A stretch of 64,000 bases of DNA, taken from Polaribacter sp. Hel1_85 (GTDB lineage: Bacteria; Bacteroidota; Bacteroidia; Flavobacteriales; Flavobacteriaceae). Position 1 is the stretch's first letter; each line of letters opens with the position of its first letter. The stretch spans positions 310,001 through 374,000 of the forward strand of contig NZ_JPDS01000003.1 in assembly GCF_000766795.1 (NCBI RefSeq), written 5' to 3'. Made by a program: the position numbers and the translations under genes. Positions 35,084 to 44,391 of the stretch are shown one piece after another. The notes beneath the pieces are model-generated. The model was given only the letters and a program-made list of their open reading frames with translations. It was not told the origin of the DNA and made no database searches.

Positions 35084-37042
35084 ATGAACAAATCGTTATT
35101 TTATCTTTTGATACTTACTTTTTTAAGTGTAAACACATTGTTTTCGCAAAAAACTCTTAAATCGTTTCAAAATGGGAATGGTTTTAGCAACATTCAAAAC
35201 GATTCTCTTAGAAGTTCTGGTGAAATTACCGTAAAGTTATCTGGAAAAACAAAATATACAGATTATAAAATCTTTTCTCACCAAAGAGATACGACTTATA
35301 TTGATACGACTTTAACGATACAAAAAGATTATAAATTCAATTATTTAAGAACAGATAATTTTGAATTATTAGCTTTTCATAATCAAGGTCAGACTTTTAC
35401 AAATTTAGGATATAATTTTAGTAATTTAAAACTATTTCCGGATATTGGTTTTACAGCAAAACAGTTTAGTTATTTAGATATTGATGAAATAAAATATTAC
35501 GAAGTTCCTACAACAACTACAGAAATAACTTACAGAACTGGCTTGCAACAAGGACAGGTTTTAGATGCTCTTTTTACATTAAATTTTTCACCAAGATTAA
35601 ATGTTTCTCTTTCTTACAAAGGGATTCGCTCTTTGGGAGCTTACAGAAGATCTTTAGCAAGTCATGGTAACTTTAGAGGGGCTTTTCATTATAGAACAAA
35701 AGAAAATCAATATGAAATTCGTGGTCATTTAACTTCTCAAGATTTTTTTAATCAAGAAAGTGGTGGATTGCCACAAACAGAAATTGAGAAATTTCAAAGT
35801 AATGATGACAACTACACAACAAGGGCTAGATTGGATGTGAATTTTACAGATGCCGAAAATCAATTTGAAGGAAGAAGAGTATATTTAGAGCATAGCTACA
35901 AGTTACTAGCTAGTAAAGACACTATTAATAAAAAAGATTTTAGCAATTTAAAAGTTGGACATGTTTTTACAAATGAAACTAAAGAATATAGTTTTACTCA
36001 ACCAACAGTTTCGTCTATTTTTGGAACTGCAACAGACTCTGGAGCAAGTGATAATGAAGCACAAAACACAATTACTAACAACGAGTTAAACCTAGAATTT
36101 AATTCAAAATATGTTCTTGGTAAATTTAAAGCCAAAGTAAATATTGTAAAATATTCTTATGGATATGATACTATTTTAAACAGTAATAGTAACATTTCTA
36201 AAATAAAATTAGAAGGTAGTGCTATTTCTTTTGGAGCTGATTGGAATGCAAAGATTAAAAACTTTCAGTTAAATGCTACAGGAAATTTAAGCCCAGGAAG
36301 TGGTAGGTTATCTGGTAATTTTATACAAGGTGAAGCACTTTATAAAAAGGACAGTGTTTTTGAATTAAAAAGTAGTTTATTAATTAGTTCTAAATCTGCA
36401 AATTTTAACACAATACTACATCAAAGTAAATATGATGACTACAATTGGCAAAATGATTATAGCTCAGTAAATACAAGAGATTTAGGTTTTGCATTTAACT
36501 CCAAATGGGGAAATGCTACACTTAATTTTACCAATATAGATAACTATACATATTTTGATGAAAACAACAAACCTCAGCAGTTTGCAGATCAGATTACATA
36601 TTTAAAAGTAAAGGCAAATAAAGAGTTTAGATATTGGAAAATTGCTTTAGACAATACTGTAATGTACCAAAATGTAAGTAGTGGAAGTTCTGTTTTTAGA
36701 GTTCCAGAACTAGTTACTAGAAACACTTTATATTATGAAGATTATTGGTTTAAAGGAAAACCAATGTTGGTAAATATTGGAGCTACCTTTAATTACTTTA
36801 CAAAATATAAAATGAATGCTTATAATCCGTTATTGGCAGAATTTACATTGCAAAACGACGAAGAAATAGGTTTTCCTTCTGTTGATGTTTTCTTTAATGC
36901 ACAAGTAAGAAGAACACGTTTGTTTTTTAAAATTGAGAACGTAACTTCTAGCTTTACAGAAAAAAATTATTTTTCTGCTCCTAATTATCCTTATCGAGAT
37001 TTTGTAATTCGTTTTGGTTTGGTTTGGAACTGGTTTATTTAA
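35084..37042 (+). CDS. Putative outer-membrane porin (Porin_10 type)
   Basis: 652 residues from the ATG at 35084, which opens a signal peptide (MNKSLFYLLILTFLSVNTLF, SQ next). A TTG seven codons earlier overlaps the -7 box and is rejected. The body is a long series of alternating-pattern strands (e.g. LNVSLSYKGIRSLGAYRRS, DNYTTRARLDVNFTDAE), ending in RFGLVWNWFI, as in the Bacteroidetes putative porin family. Outer-membrane location inferred; the substrate is unknown. Confidence 0.82.
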   Translation: MNKSLFYLLILTFLSVNTLFSQKTLKSFQNGNGFSNIQNDSLRSSGEITVKLSGKTKYTDYKIFSHQRDTTYIDTTLTIQKDYKFNYLRTDNFELLAFHNQGQTFTNLGYNFSNLKLFPDIGFTAKQFSYLDIDEIKYYEVPTTTTEITYRTGLQQGQVLDALFTLNFSPRLNVSLSYKGIRSLGAYRRSLASHGNFRGAFHYRTKENQYEIRGHLTSQDFFNQESGGLPQTEIEKFQSNDDNYTTRARLDVNFTDAENQFEGRRVYLEHSYKLLASKDTINKKDFSNLKVGHVFTNETKEYSFTQPTVSSIFGTATDSGASDNEAQNTITNNELNLEFNSKYVLGKFKAKVNIVKYSYGYDTILNSNSNISKIKLEGSAISFGADWNAKIKNFQLNATGNLSPGSGRLSGNFIQGEALYKKDSVFELKSSLLISSKSANFNTILHQSKYDDYNWQNDYSSVNTRDLGFAFNSKWGNATLNFTNIDNYTYFDENNKPQQFADQITYLKVKANKEFRYWKIALDNTVMYQNVSSGSSVFRVPELVTRNTLYYEDYWFKGKPMLVNIGATFNYFTKYKMNAYNPLLAEFTLQNDEEIGFPSVDVFFNAQVRRTRLFFKIENVTSSFTEKNYFSAPNYPYRDFVIRFGLVWNWFI

Positions 37043-37060
37043 AAAGAAGCCCATCCTAAA

Positions 37061-37084
37061 TCCTTCCCTAAAGGAAGGACTTTT
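37061..37084 (+). terminator. Terminator-like hairpin after the porin gene
   Basis: Stem TCCTTCC (37061-37067) and GGAAGGA (37073-37079), followed by CTTTT. Preceded by CCCATCCTAAA. I recall the same motif as a frequent intergenic hairpin in flavobacteria (unverified). Confidence 0.6.
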
Positions 37085-37107
37085 AGCTTGTTTATGAAAA
37101 AAAAATT

Positions 37108-37383
37108 ATGACATTAATTTTTGCTTTTTTTACAATTTTATTATTTTCAAGTTTCGCTAGTTTACTTCTCTTCGCTAGATGGAAAAAACTGTCAACATTT
37201 ATATTTTTGAATATATCACTAATCATAATATACTTATTCTTAATAATTATAATTAAAGATGATAAATATAGTTTTGGTTTTTATTTTAAAATTCTAACTT
37301 ACATAACTTTTCATTCTTCAATCATTTTTATATTTTCTATTTATAAATTTTTTACTCTTGGAAAACATGAAAAATCAACTTAA
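37108..37383 (+). CDS. Small hydrophobic membrane protein
   Basis: 91 residues with three predicted membrane segments (about 1-23, 28-50, 58-84) and a short charged tail. No family recognised. It starts with an ATG 66 bases after the porin stop and ends inside the next gene (overlap of 17 bases with the ATG at 37367), which suggests coupled expression. Composition fits a real membrane protein, but confidence is moderate because it is short. Confidence 0.6.
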   Translation: MTLIFAFFTILLFSSFASLLLFARWKKLSTFIFLNISLIIIYLFLIIIIKDDKYSFGFYFKILTYITFHSSIIFIFSIYKFFTLGKHEKST

Positions 37384-37621
37384 AAAAAACTGCAAGCTCT
37401 TTTTAATAGCAAGTTTAACTTTGGGATTAGCTCCTTTTAATCCTCCTCATATTATAGGTAAGATTCAATGGATTTTAGGTGGTAATGCTTTTTCTGGAGA
37501 AAATGCAATGCAAGCTCAAGATTGGTTTGATGTTTTACTACATGGAAGTCCTTGGTTGCTTTTATTGATTTCTATTGTTTTAAATCTTTTTGCATTATTG
37601 GCAAAAAACGACCAGAAATAG
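37367..37621 (+). CDS. Small conserved-type membrane protein
   Basis: 84 residues from the ATG at 37367 (a TTG three codons earlier is possible). Two membrane segments flank a conserved-looking core: LGLAPFNPPHIIGKIQWILG (about 19-38) and DWFDVLLHGSPWLLLLI (about 53-69). I recall small proteins with the same LAPF...PPHI...DxFDxLLHGxPW pattern in several phyla, sometimes labelled RND transporter although they are far too short to be one. Function unknown. Its 3' end overlaps the convergent acetyltransferase gene by 50 bases. Confidence 0.75.
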   Translation: MKNQLKKNCKLFLIASLTLGLAPFNPPHIIGKIQWILGGNAFSGENAMQAQDWFDVLLHGSPWLLLLISIVLNLFALLAKNDQK

Positions 37622-38024
37622 AACTTTCTTTTCTATCTATTTGATAAAATCCTTTCGACTTATAAAAAGGTACCGCATTTGGGTCTGCTAATAATGTCAT
37701 TGAGTATACATTCAATTTCAACGCTTTTTCAAATAAATGTTGTAATAGTTGTTTTCCTATTCCTTTGCCAATAAATTGAGGCAACATAAACAACATTTCT
37801 AATTCTATGGTTTTCTCTTTTGGTGAGTTTAAGACATAAAACCCTACAATCTCATTGTTAACAAGAAATTTAAAAATCCCACAATTAGAAATCATTGCAG
37901 AAGTAACTGTTAAATCATTTCTCCAACTCTCTATCAAATCATTAGAATACCCCCAAAAAGCTTTCGATTTTAATGCAATTTCGGTAAGTTGTTTTGCATC
38001 AGAAAAAATAGCAGGCACAATCAT
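37572..38024 (-). CDS. GNAT-family N-acetyltransferase
   Basis: 150 residues, one GNAT domain. Seen: acetyl-CoA-binding segment LEMLFMLPQFIGKGIGKQLL (Q/RxxGxG/A motif QFIGKGIG, about 90-97) and the C-terminal DPNAVPFYKSKGFYQI motif. Cytoplasmic; substrate not predictable. It begins one base after the nhaC stop, on the same strand, so the two form an operon. Convergent overlap of 50 bases with the small membrane protein gene. Confidence 0.88.
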   Translation of the reverse strand: MIVPAIFSDAKQLTEIALKSKAFWGYSNDLIESWRNDLTVTSAMISNCGIFKFLVNNEIVGFYVLNSPKEKTIELEMLFMLPQFIGKGIGKQLLQHLFEKALKLNVYSMTLLADPNAVPFYKSKGFYQIDRKESSISGRFLPIMQKDLKQ

Positions 38025-38025
38025 A

Positions 38026-39495
38026 TTATTTCTTTACTAACTGTCTTATTTTAATATTTAAGGCAGCAAAGAATAACGTTGTAAAAGGACTTAAGTAATT
38101 AAAAATCGCATAAATAGCATAATCTGCAACAGAAACTCCTAATACACTAGATTGGTAAGCTCCACAAGTATTCCAAGGAATTAAAACAGAAGTAACAGTA
38201 CCAGAATCTTCTAAAGTTCTACTTAAATTTTCTGGGGCCAATCCCTTATCTTCATAGGCTTTTTTAAACATTTTACCTGGAATTACAATTGCTAAATATT
38301 GATCTGAAGCAATTGCATTTAAACCTAAACAACTTACAACTGTACTTGCAAATAAACCAAACACAGAAGTTGCAACAGATAATAAACTCTTGGTAATTTT
38401 TGCCAATGCACCAATTGCGTCCATAATTCCTCCAAAAACCATCGCACAAATAATTAAAAAGATGGTCCACAACATTCCATTCATTCCTCCTGCAGAAAAT
38501 AATTCAGATAATTTTTCATTATCCGTTTCTATATTTATGTCTGTTAAAACTGCATTAATTATAGATTGAAATTTAGACGTTGATAAACTATCTAAAATAT
38601 CACCTTGAAAAATAAATGCAAAAATTGCTGCTAAAACAACACCTGTTCCTAAAGCTATTAATGGTTTTGTTTTCATTAAAATCATGGCAATTACAATACC
38701 AGGAACTAAAAATAACCATGGAGAAATATGAAATGTATTATCTATTGTTACTAACAAATTGCTAATATCTGCACTACCTGATGTGTCTATTGTACCACTT
38801 AAAAATGCAAATACAATTAAAGTAATTATAATTGTAGGTACTGTTGTAATAGACATGTATTTTATATGTGTAAATAAATCTGTACCTGCCATTGCTGGCG
38901 CTAAATTTGTAGTATCAGAAAGTGGAGACATTTTATCACCAAAATAAGCTCCAGAAATTACAGCTCCAGCAATCATCCCTGTAGGAATACCTAATGCACT
39001 ACCAATACCAACTAACGCAATACCAACTGTTGCAGAAGTTGTCCAAGAACTTCCTGTTGCTATAGAAATAATAGCTGCAATTACTACAGAAGCTGGTAAA
39101 AATATTTCTGGACTTAAAACCTGTAATCCATAATAAACCATAGCTGGAATAATACCACTTACCAACCAAGTTCCTGCCAAAGCTCCTACTAAAAAAAGAA
39201 TCATAATTGGCACAAAAACACTTTTCCAATTCTCCCAAACTTCAGCAATCATTGTAGAAAAAGATACTTTATTAAAAAAACCTACAGCAGCTGCAACTAA
39301 ACCTCCCATTAAAAGAATATACTGATTTGTATAACCTCCAAACCATTCTTGTCCATCAACAAAAAAGATATTATAAGCTAACAAAGCCATTAAAATTACA
39401 ACTGGCACTAATGATTCAAATAAATTCAGCTCATTATTATGAATTATTTTTTGATCTTCTATATTAATTTCTGAAAGATTTTTGTCTTCTGGCAT
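38026..39495 (-). CDS. nhaC: Na+/H+ antiporter NhaC
   Basis: 489-residue inner-membrane antiporter with about 11-12 helices. Characteristic NhaC segments: SVFVPIMILFLVGALAGTWL, ATGSSWTTSATVGIALVGIG, GAYFGDKMSPLSDTTNLAPA (about 185-205) and LSRTLEDSGTVTSVLIPWNTCGAYQSSVLG near the C-terminus. Expels Na+ in exchange for H+ and would complement the Nqr sodium pump of this genome. Cotranscribed with the acetyltransferase. Confidence 0.93.
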   Translation of the reverse strand: MPEDKNLSEINIEDQKIIHNNELNLFESLVPVVILMALLAYNIFFVDGQEWFGGYTNQYILLMGGLVAAAVGFFNKVSFSTMIAEVWENWKSVFVPIMILFLVGALAGTWLVSGIIPAMVYYGLQVLSPEIFLPASVVIAAIISIATGSSWTTSATVGIALVGIGSALGIPTGMIAGAVISGAYFGDKMSPLSDTTNLAPAMAGTDLFTHIKYMSITTVPTIIITLIVFAFLSGTIDTSGSADISNLLVTIDNTFHISPWLFLVPGIVIAMILMKTKPLIALGTGVVLAAIFAFIFQGDILDSLSTSKFQSIINAVLTDINIETDNEKLSELFSAGGMNGMLWTIFLIICAMVFGGIMDAIGALAKITKSLLSVATSVFGLFASTVVSCLGLNAIASDQYLAIVIPGKMFKKAYEDKGLAPENLSRTLEDSGTVTSVLIPWNTCGAYQSSVLGVSVADYAIYAIFNYLSPFTTLFFAALNIKIRQLVKK

Positions 39496-39560
39496 ATGTA
39501 TCTTTTTAGTCTTGTAATGTTACGATTTTACAAAATGTTATGCAAATGAAAATGGTTGCT

Positions 39561-39568
39561 TACATTTG
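39561..39568 (+). promoter_or_regulatory. -7 box of the YdjM-like gene
   Basis: TACATTTG, exact TAnnTTTG, ending five bases before the ATG at 39574; an almost leaderless mRNA is implied. Confidence 0.5.
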
Positions 39569-39573
39569 TGTCT

Positions 39574-40452
39574 ATGGATTCGTTAACTCAAATTGTTTTA
39601 GGTGCTGCTTGTGGAGAAATTGCACTTGGCAAAAAAATCGGCAACAAAGCTTTACTGTTTGGCGCTATTGGAGGTACAATTCCTGATTTAGACGTTTTTG
39701 TTGGAAAATTTTTATTTAACAATGAAATACAAGCAATGGCTTTTCATAGAGGGTTTATGCATTCTTTTTTATTTGCAATTTTAGGTTGTTTTCTCTTCGG
39801 ATTTATAATTTTTAAATTATACAATTCTGGAAAACGTAAAGAAACTACTACTTTAAAAAACTGGATTTGGCTTTTCTTTTTATCCATTTTTACACATCCT
39901 ATTTTAGATAGTTTTACACCTTATGGAACACAATTATTTGCTCCCTTTTCTGATTATAGAGTTGCTTTTAATACTATTTCTGTTGTAGACCCTTTTTACA
40001 CGCTACCTTTTTTAATCTGCATGATTATATTGCTATTCTTTAAAAGAACAAACCTAAAAAGATTAAAATGGACAAAAACAGGAATTTATATTAGTTCCTT
40101 TTATTTGGTGTTTACCATTGGAAATAAATTATATATTAATACTGTTTTTAAAAAATCTTTTGGAAACGCTAAAATTACTGTTGATAGAATTAGAACGCAG
40201 CCAACAATTTTTAATAATGTTCTCTGGTATGGAATTGCAGAAACTAAAACGGATTATAAAGTTGCCTATTATTCTTTATTTGACAAAAAAAATACCGCAG
40301 AAAACATTATTAGTATCCCTAAAAATCATAATTTATTAAACATGCATGAATCAGATTTAAATACTTTAGCATGGTTTAGTGATCATTTTTATCAACTTGA
40401 AAAGCTTGAAAATCCTTCAAAACGATCTTCAATGATTTACGTTACGTTATAA
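39574..40452 (+). CDS. YdjM-like membrane-bound metal-dependent hydrolase
   Basis: 292 residues from the ATG at 39574; an upstream TTG at 39556 falls in the promoter and is rejected. Seen: MDSLTQIVLGAACGEIALG, the metal-binding patterns IGGTIPDLDVF and AFHRGFMHSFLFA, HPILDSFTPYGTQLFAPFS, and four or five membrane helices. Family DUF457/YdjM: predicted inner-membrane hydrolase, true substrate unknown. A 47-residue reading frame overlaps its stop codon. Confidence 0.88.
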   Translation: MDSLTQIVLGAACGEIALGKKIGNKALLFGAIGGTIPDLDVFVGKFLFNNEIQAMAFHRGFMHSFLFAILGCFLFGFIIFKLYNSGKRKETTTLKNWIWLFFLSIFTHPILDSFTPYGTQLFAPFSDYRVAFNTISVVDPFYTLPFLICMIILLFFKRTNLKRLKWTKTGIYISSFYLVFTIGNKLYINTVFKKSFGNAKITVDRIRTQPTIFNNVLWYGIAETKTDYKVAYYSLFDKKNTAENIISIPKNHNLLNMHESDLNTLAWFSDHFYQLEKLENPSKRSSMIYVTL

Positions 40453-40595
40453 TGAACTCTAAAACTTCTGTAAATTCTGTTTTGAATTTTGAAATACAAA
40501 AAAAAGATTCTCGTTGGATAACAAAACCATATTCTAATTTTGAGCCTTCTAGTAAAATATTTAGTGATTTGTGGAAAAGAATTAAAGGAATTTAG
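40452..40595 (+). CDS. Small ORF coupled to the YdjM-like gene
   Basis: 47 codons. Its ATG shares one base with the stop of the YdjM-like gene (TAATG), a classic arrangement for re-initiation. The peptide (MNSKTSVNSVLNFEIQKKDS, then ...SRWITKPYSNFEPSSK) has no membrane segment or known motif. It ends one base before the convergent trans-sulfuration gene. No homology is recognised, so it is only a candidate. Confidence 0.45.
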   Translation: MNSKTSVNSVLNFEIQKKDSRWITKPYSNFEPSSKIFSDLWKRIKGI

Positions 40596-40596
40596 T

Positions 40597-41796
40597 CTAA
40601 ATAACTCCCACTTCTTTCATACAAGATTTCATCATTTTATATGTTCTTTCAATATCATTATCTAAACCAATCGAAAAACGCACTAATCCATTTGAAAGTC
40701 CCATTTCTTTTTGTTCTTCTTCAGGAATTTCTGATGAAGTTGAACTTCCAGGAGCAGAAAACAATGTTTTGTAAAAACCTAAACTCACTGCTAAATATCC
40801 AAGATTATGGTGTTGCATCAATTCCATTAATTCATTTGCTTTTTCTAAAGAACCTACATCGATTGTTAACATACCTCCAAATCCATATTCTGCATTCATC
40901 ATCGATTTAAAAAGATGATGAGAAGGATGAGATTCTAAACCAGGATATACTGTTTTTAATCCATCAGATTCAAACTTATCAGCTAAAAAAGCAGCATTAT
41001 AACTGTGTTGTTTCATTCTTATATGTAGCGTTCTCATATTTTTTAAAACAGATGAAGCTCTTAAACTATCCATTGTAGCACCTAATAACATGCTTGCTCC
41101 ATCATTTACATTTCGTAAATCATTTATAAACTCCTGAGTTCCACAAACTACACCTCCAACTGTATCTGAAGATCCGTTTATAAACTTTGTTAAACTATGT
41201 ATTACAATATCTGCACCTAATTTGGCTGGTGAAATTGATAATGGTGAAAACGTATTATCTACTACTAATTTTAAATTATATTTTTTCGCTAAAGCGGATA
41301 AACCAGCAATATCTGCAACTTCTAACAACGGGTTACTCACAGTTTCACAATACAAAACCTTCGTATTTTGTGTAATTGCAGCTTCTACAAAATCTAATTT
41401 TGTAATATCAACAAAAGTTGTTTTTACATTAAATCTTGGAATAAAATTCTTTAAAAATGCATAGGTTCCTCCATAAATTGTTCTACTAGATACAATATGA
41501 TCTCCAGCACCACATAACTGCATTAAAACCGGTGTAATTGCTCCCATTCCAGATGCAGATACATTTGCAGTTTCTGTTCCTTCCATTGCAGCCAATGCTT
41601 CACCTAAATGCAAATTACTCGGTGTAGAATGACGTGAATATAAATAACATCCATCTGCATTTCCTTCAAAAGTATCAAACATTGTTTTTGCTGATAAAAA
41701 GGTGTAGGTTGATGAATCTGAAATGGATGGATTTACACCACCGAATTCTCCAAAATATTGTAAATCTTGAATTTTGTCTGCAGGATTGAATTTCAT
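40597..41796 (-). CDS. PLP-dependent trans-sulfuration enzyme (MetB/MetC/MGL family)
   Basis: 399 residues, fold type I Cys/Met metabolism enzyme. Seen: YSRHSTPSN (55-61), ASGMGAI, YGGTYAFL, K204 in HSLTKFINGSSD as the PLP lysine, and SLGFYKTLFSAPGSSTSSE near 340. Candidates are cystathionine gamma-synthase, cystathionine lyase or methionine gamma-lyase. The residue equivalent to the MGL-specific Cys (YGCT) is Gly here (YGGT), which argues against a classical methionine gamma-lyase. It is divergent from an Lrp/AsnC regulator that probably controls it. Confidence 0.9.
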   Translation of the reverse strand: MKFNPADKIQDLQYFGEFGGVNPSISDSSTYTFLSAKTMFDTFEGNADGCYLYSRHSTPSNLHLGEALAAMEGTETANVSASGMGAITPVLMQLCGAGDHIVSSRTIYGGTYAFLKNFIPRFNVKTTFVDITKLDFVEAAITQNTKVLYCETVSNPLLEVADIAGLSALAKKYNLKLVVDNTFSPLSISPAKLGADIVIHSLTKFINGSSDTVGGVVCGTQEFINDLRNVNDGASMLLGATMDSLRASSVLKNMRTLHIRMKQHSYNAAFLADKFESDGLKTVYPGLESHPSHHLFKSMMNAEYGFGGMLTIDVGSLEKANELMELMQHHNLGYLAVSLGFYKTLFSAPGSSTSSEIPEEEQKEMGLSNGLVRFSIGLDNDIERTYKMMKSCMKEVGVI

Positions 41797-41894
41797 AATT
41801 GATCGTTTTAACTAACACAAAACAACAACATAAAAGAAAATATATCAATACTTTAAAATAATTATAGTTTATTTTTCCTTATTAATTATAATTA

Positions 41895-41911
41895 TTAGTT
41901 TTAAAAACTAA
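41895..41911. promoter_or_regulatory. Candidate Lrp/AsnC operator palindrome
   Basis: Perfect 17-base palindrome TTAGTTTT-A-AAAACTAA between the divergent trans-sulfuration and Lrp/AsnC genes. Lrp-type regulators bind AT-rich dyads of about 15 bases, often in such gaps. Inference. Confidence 0.4.
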
Positions 41912-41952
41912 AATATTAATATAAATTGCTATTTTACCGAAAATTTAAAATT

Positions 41953-42411
41953 ATGACTTTAGATTCTATTGATAAAAAACTCATCAATTTACTTCAAAAT
42001 GATAGTAAACAAACTACCAAACAGCTTTCACTTCAATTAAATTTATCTGTAACTGCTGTTTATGAACGAATTAAAAAGCTAGAAAATCAAGATGTAATTA
42101 AAAAGTATGTAGCTATCATCAATAAAAACAAAATTGGAAAGTCTTTTTTAGTTTTTTGTCACATAAAACTCATTCAACATTCTAAAGAATATGTCACCAC
42201 TTTTGAACGTGAAGTTTTAAAACTAGAAGAAGTTTCTGAATGTTTCCATGTTAGTGGAGATTATGATTATATTTTAAAAATTTACGTAAAAGATATGGAT
42301 CAATACAGAGATTTTATGGTTACAAAGTTAACAGCAATTGCATATATTGGAAGTACTCACAGTACTTTTGCAATTGAAGAAGTAAAAAACACAACTGTAA
42401 TTAAATTGTAA
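41953..42411 (+). CDS. Lrp/AsnC-family transcriptional regulator
   Basis: 152 residues from the ATG at 41953; a TTG nine codons earlier is less likely. Seen: N-terminal helix-turn-helix (LDSIDKKLINLLQND, LSLQLNLSVTAVYERIKKLE) and a C-terminal ligand-binding RAM domain (about 65-150) with SECFHVSGDYDYILKIYV. Binds an amino acid as effector and regulates metabolism genes. Divergent from the sulfur amino acid enzyme, the likely target. Confidence 0.93.
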   Translation: MTLDSIDKKLINLLQNDSKQTTKQLSLQLNLSVTAVYERIKKLENQDVIKKYVAIINKNKIGKSFLVFCHIKLIQHSKEYVTTFEREVLKLEEVSECFHVSGDYDYILKIYVKDMDQYRDFMVTKLTAIAYIGSTHSTFAIEEVKNTTVIKL

Positions 42412-42414
42412 AAA

Positions 42415-44379
42415 TTATTTTTTCACAAAGACAATTTTCTCTGTTTGCTTTTTTACCATTTGTCCGTAAAAATCTTTTAAAGAAGCATAATATTGTGGAG
42501 AAATAATACCGTTGTTAAATTGTAATATTGACATGACACTAATTTTATTTCCTTTTTGTAATACCTGATATTTAAATACACCTAAATTATCTGGCAAACC
42601 AATTGCTAATGGTTCTGGCAATTTTTCAACTTTATAACCTTCTGGAATACTAATAGCTACTCTATTAACATCTTTCCAAGGTGTTGCAAAATCTACAGGA
42701 AATTTTCTATCTTTTAATTTAAAAGGATTATTATGTGTCGTTAAAAACAATAAAGGTTCTACATAAATTTTCCCATTAATTTCTTCTATTAAATCTTCAC
42801 TTAAAAACTTAACATTTCTAATAATTGGTAAACTTACTTTTTCTTTATTTATAACTTTATAATCTTCTATTTCTATGCTATATTTTTCTTCTAATTTAGT
42901 TCTTAAACTTTCTTCTTTTATATGATTCTTATTTTTCCTATAATTTAACGCGCTTAGATTCAAAAATTTAGACCTAAACAAACCTTCTACCATCATATCT
43001 TCTGTAATCTTTACCATTAAATTATGATCATAAACAGAATGCTTAGTAGATGTTAATTTAACCCAAGAAGAAACTCCTTCTTTAGTTACTTTTCTACCAT
43101 TCCAATTCAATGCTCTAGTTGGCAATAAATTTGGTAAACTAAATGGCTCTGTAGCATCTAATAAAACATAGGTACCATCTGCAAATTCTACCATAGAAAT
43201 TACATAATTAAAACCATTAAGTGTTGGAAAAAACGGTACTCCATTAGATCTTGTACTTACCAAAACTGGATTTGCTTTTAAACCTGCAGAACGTAACATA
43301 GAAGTTAGCATTAAATTAATATCTGCAACACTACCTGCTCTATTATTAAATGCTTTTTTTACACCTTCTCTTGTATATTTACCATAACGACCATTCCATT
43401 TAACTTTATTTTTTAAAAAATTAAATATAGAATTGATTTTTTCTGAATCTGTTTTAGCAGTTGCTAAAATTACTTCTAATTCTTTTTTATAGTAATTTGT
43501 TTTATTTAGTTCTGTACCAAATCTTGAAGACTTATAAATCTGTTTACTAACTGTTTCCCAAGTATTAGAAAAGTTTTTAACATCTCCCTGAAGAGATAAA
43601 AAATTTATCTGAGTTAATTCAAATTTCAAACCTCCTCTATAATTATAAATACTACTTATAAAAGGTTCGTCATCTTTTAAAGCAGGAATATTATCTGCCT
43701 TATAAGAAAAAACATCTATTCTGAAATTTATAGAACCAATAGTACCATTTTTTGAAGTCTTTTCCATTGGAATACTATAGTAACCTTTAGATCTTTTATT
43801 ATACGTATAATACTCTGGTACTTCAACTCTGTAAGACAACTTTTTTACAGGAATTCCATATTGAAACTCTAAATCATCAATAGAATTAGCATAAGGTGAA
43901 ATTAACTTATACTTTATCTCTATTACTGTACCTATTTTAATATTAGGCATTACGATTTTCTTAATACTGTAAGATCTATTTTTCTTTTCTTTAAAAATAC
44001 TTTTTTTAGATAATTTTTCTTTGTTTACCTTACCATCAATTAAAGAATAGGTATATCCTTTTATAGAACTTACATCTTGATCTTCTCCATGTTCTGGATC
44101 ATAATATGCTATAGATTTTGTAGCCAAATCAAAACCATTTTTGGTGTAGATTTTAATACGTTCATGAATTTCTGTTACCGATTGAAAACCAACGTTAGTA
44201 ACATAATGAGAATAAGTTCTCCTACTTCTATACAAATAAGCAGCATTTGCAGTAGAATCTAATGGATAATACTTTTCTTCTAATTCTTCTTTTGACACTT
44301 TACCAAACTTATAATCTTGTGCAAAAGTTGATAACTGTATAACTATTAAAATCGTAATGAGGGATAACGCTTTTTTCAT
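42415..44379 (-). CDS. DUF3857/transglutaminase-like protein, catalytic residues lost
   Basis: 654 residues with a signal peptide (MKKALSLITILIVIQLSTFA, Q next), a DUF3857 N-terminal region and a transglutaminase-like domain (about 300-430). Aligned with its neighbour paralogue, the catalytic Cys is V351 (RAGSVADIN) and the His is Y392 (GFNYVIS), while the Asp of VLLDATEP remains, so it should not be an active cysteine enzyme. Probably periplasmic or outer-membrane associated. Lies 12 bases after its paralogue in the same operon. Function unknown; a scaffold or carbohydrate-binding role is conceivable. Confidence 0.88.
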   Translation of the reverse strand: MKKALSLITILIVIQLSTFAQDYKFGKVSKEELEEKYYPLDSTANAAYLYRSRRTYSHYVTNVGFQSVTEIHERIKIYTKNGFDLATKSIAYYDPEHGEDQDVSSIKGYTYSLIDGKVNKEKLSKKSIFKEKKNRSYSIKKIVMPNIKIGTVIEIKYKLISPYANSIDDLEFQYGIPVKKLSYRVEVPEYYTYNKRSKGYYSIPMEKTSKNGTIGSINFRIDVFSYKADNIPALKDDEPFISSIYNYRGGLKFELTQINFLSLQGDVKNFSNTWETVSKQIYKSSRFGTELNKTNYYKKELEVILATAKTDSEKINSIFNFLKNKVKWNGRYGKYTREGVKKAFNNRAGSVADINLMLTSMLRSAGLKANPVLVSTRSNGVPFFPTLNGFNYVISMVEFADGTYVLLDATEPFSLPNLLPTRALNWNGRKVTKEGVSSWVKLTSTKHSVYDHNLMVKITEDMMVEGLFRSKFLNLSALNYRKNKNHIKEESLRTKLEEKYSIEIEDYKVINKEKVSLPIIRNVKFLSEDLIEEINGKIYVEPLLFLTTHNNPFKLKDRKFPVDFATPWKDVNRVAISIPEGYKVEKLPEPLAIGLPDNLGVFKYQVLQKGNKISVMSILQFNNGIISPQYYASLKDFYGQMVKKQTEKIVFVKK

Positions 44380-44391
44380 AATTATTTTTGT

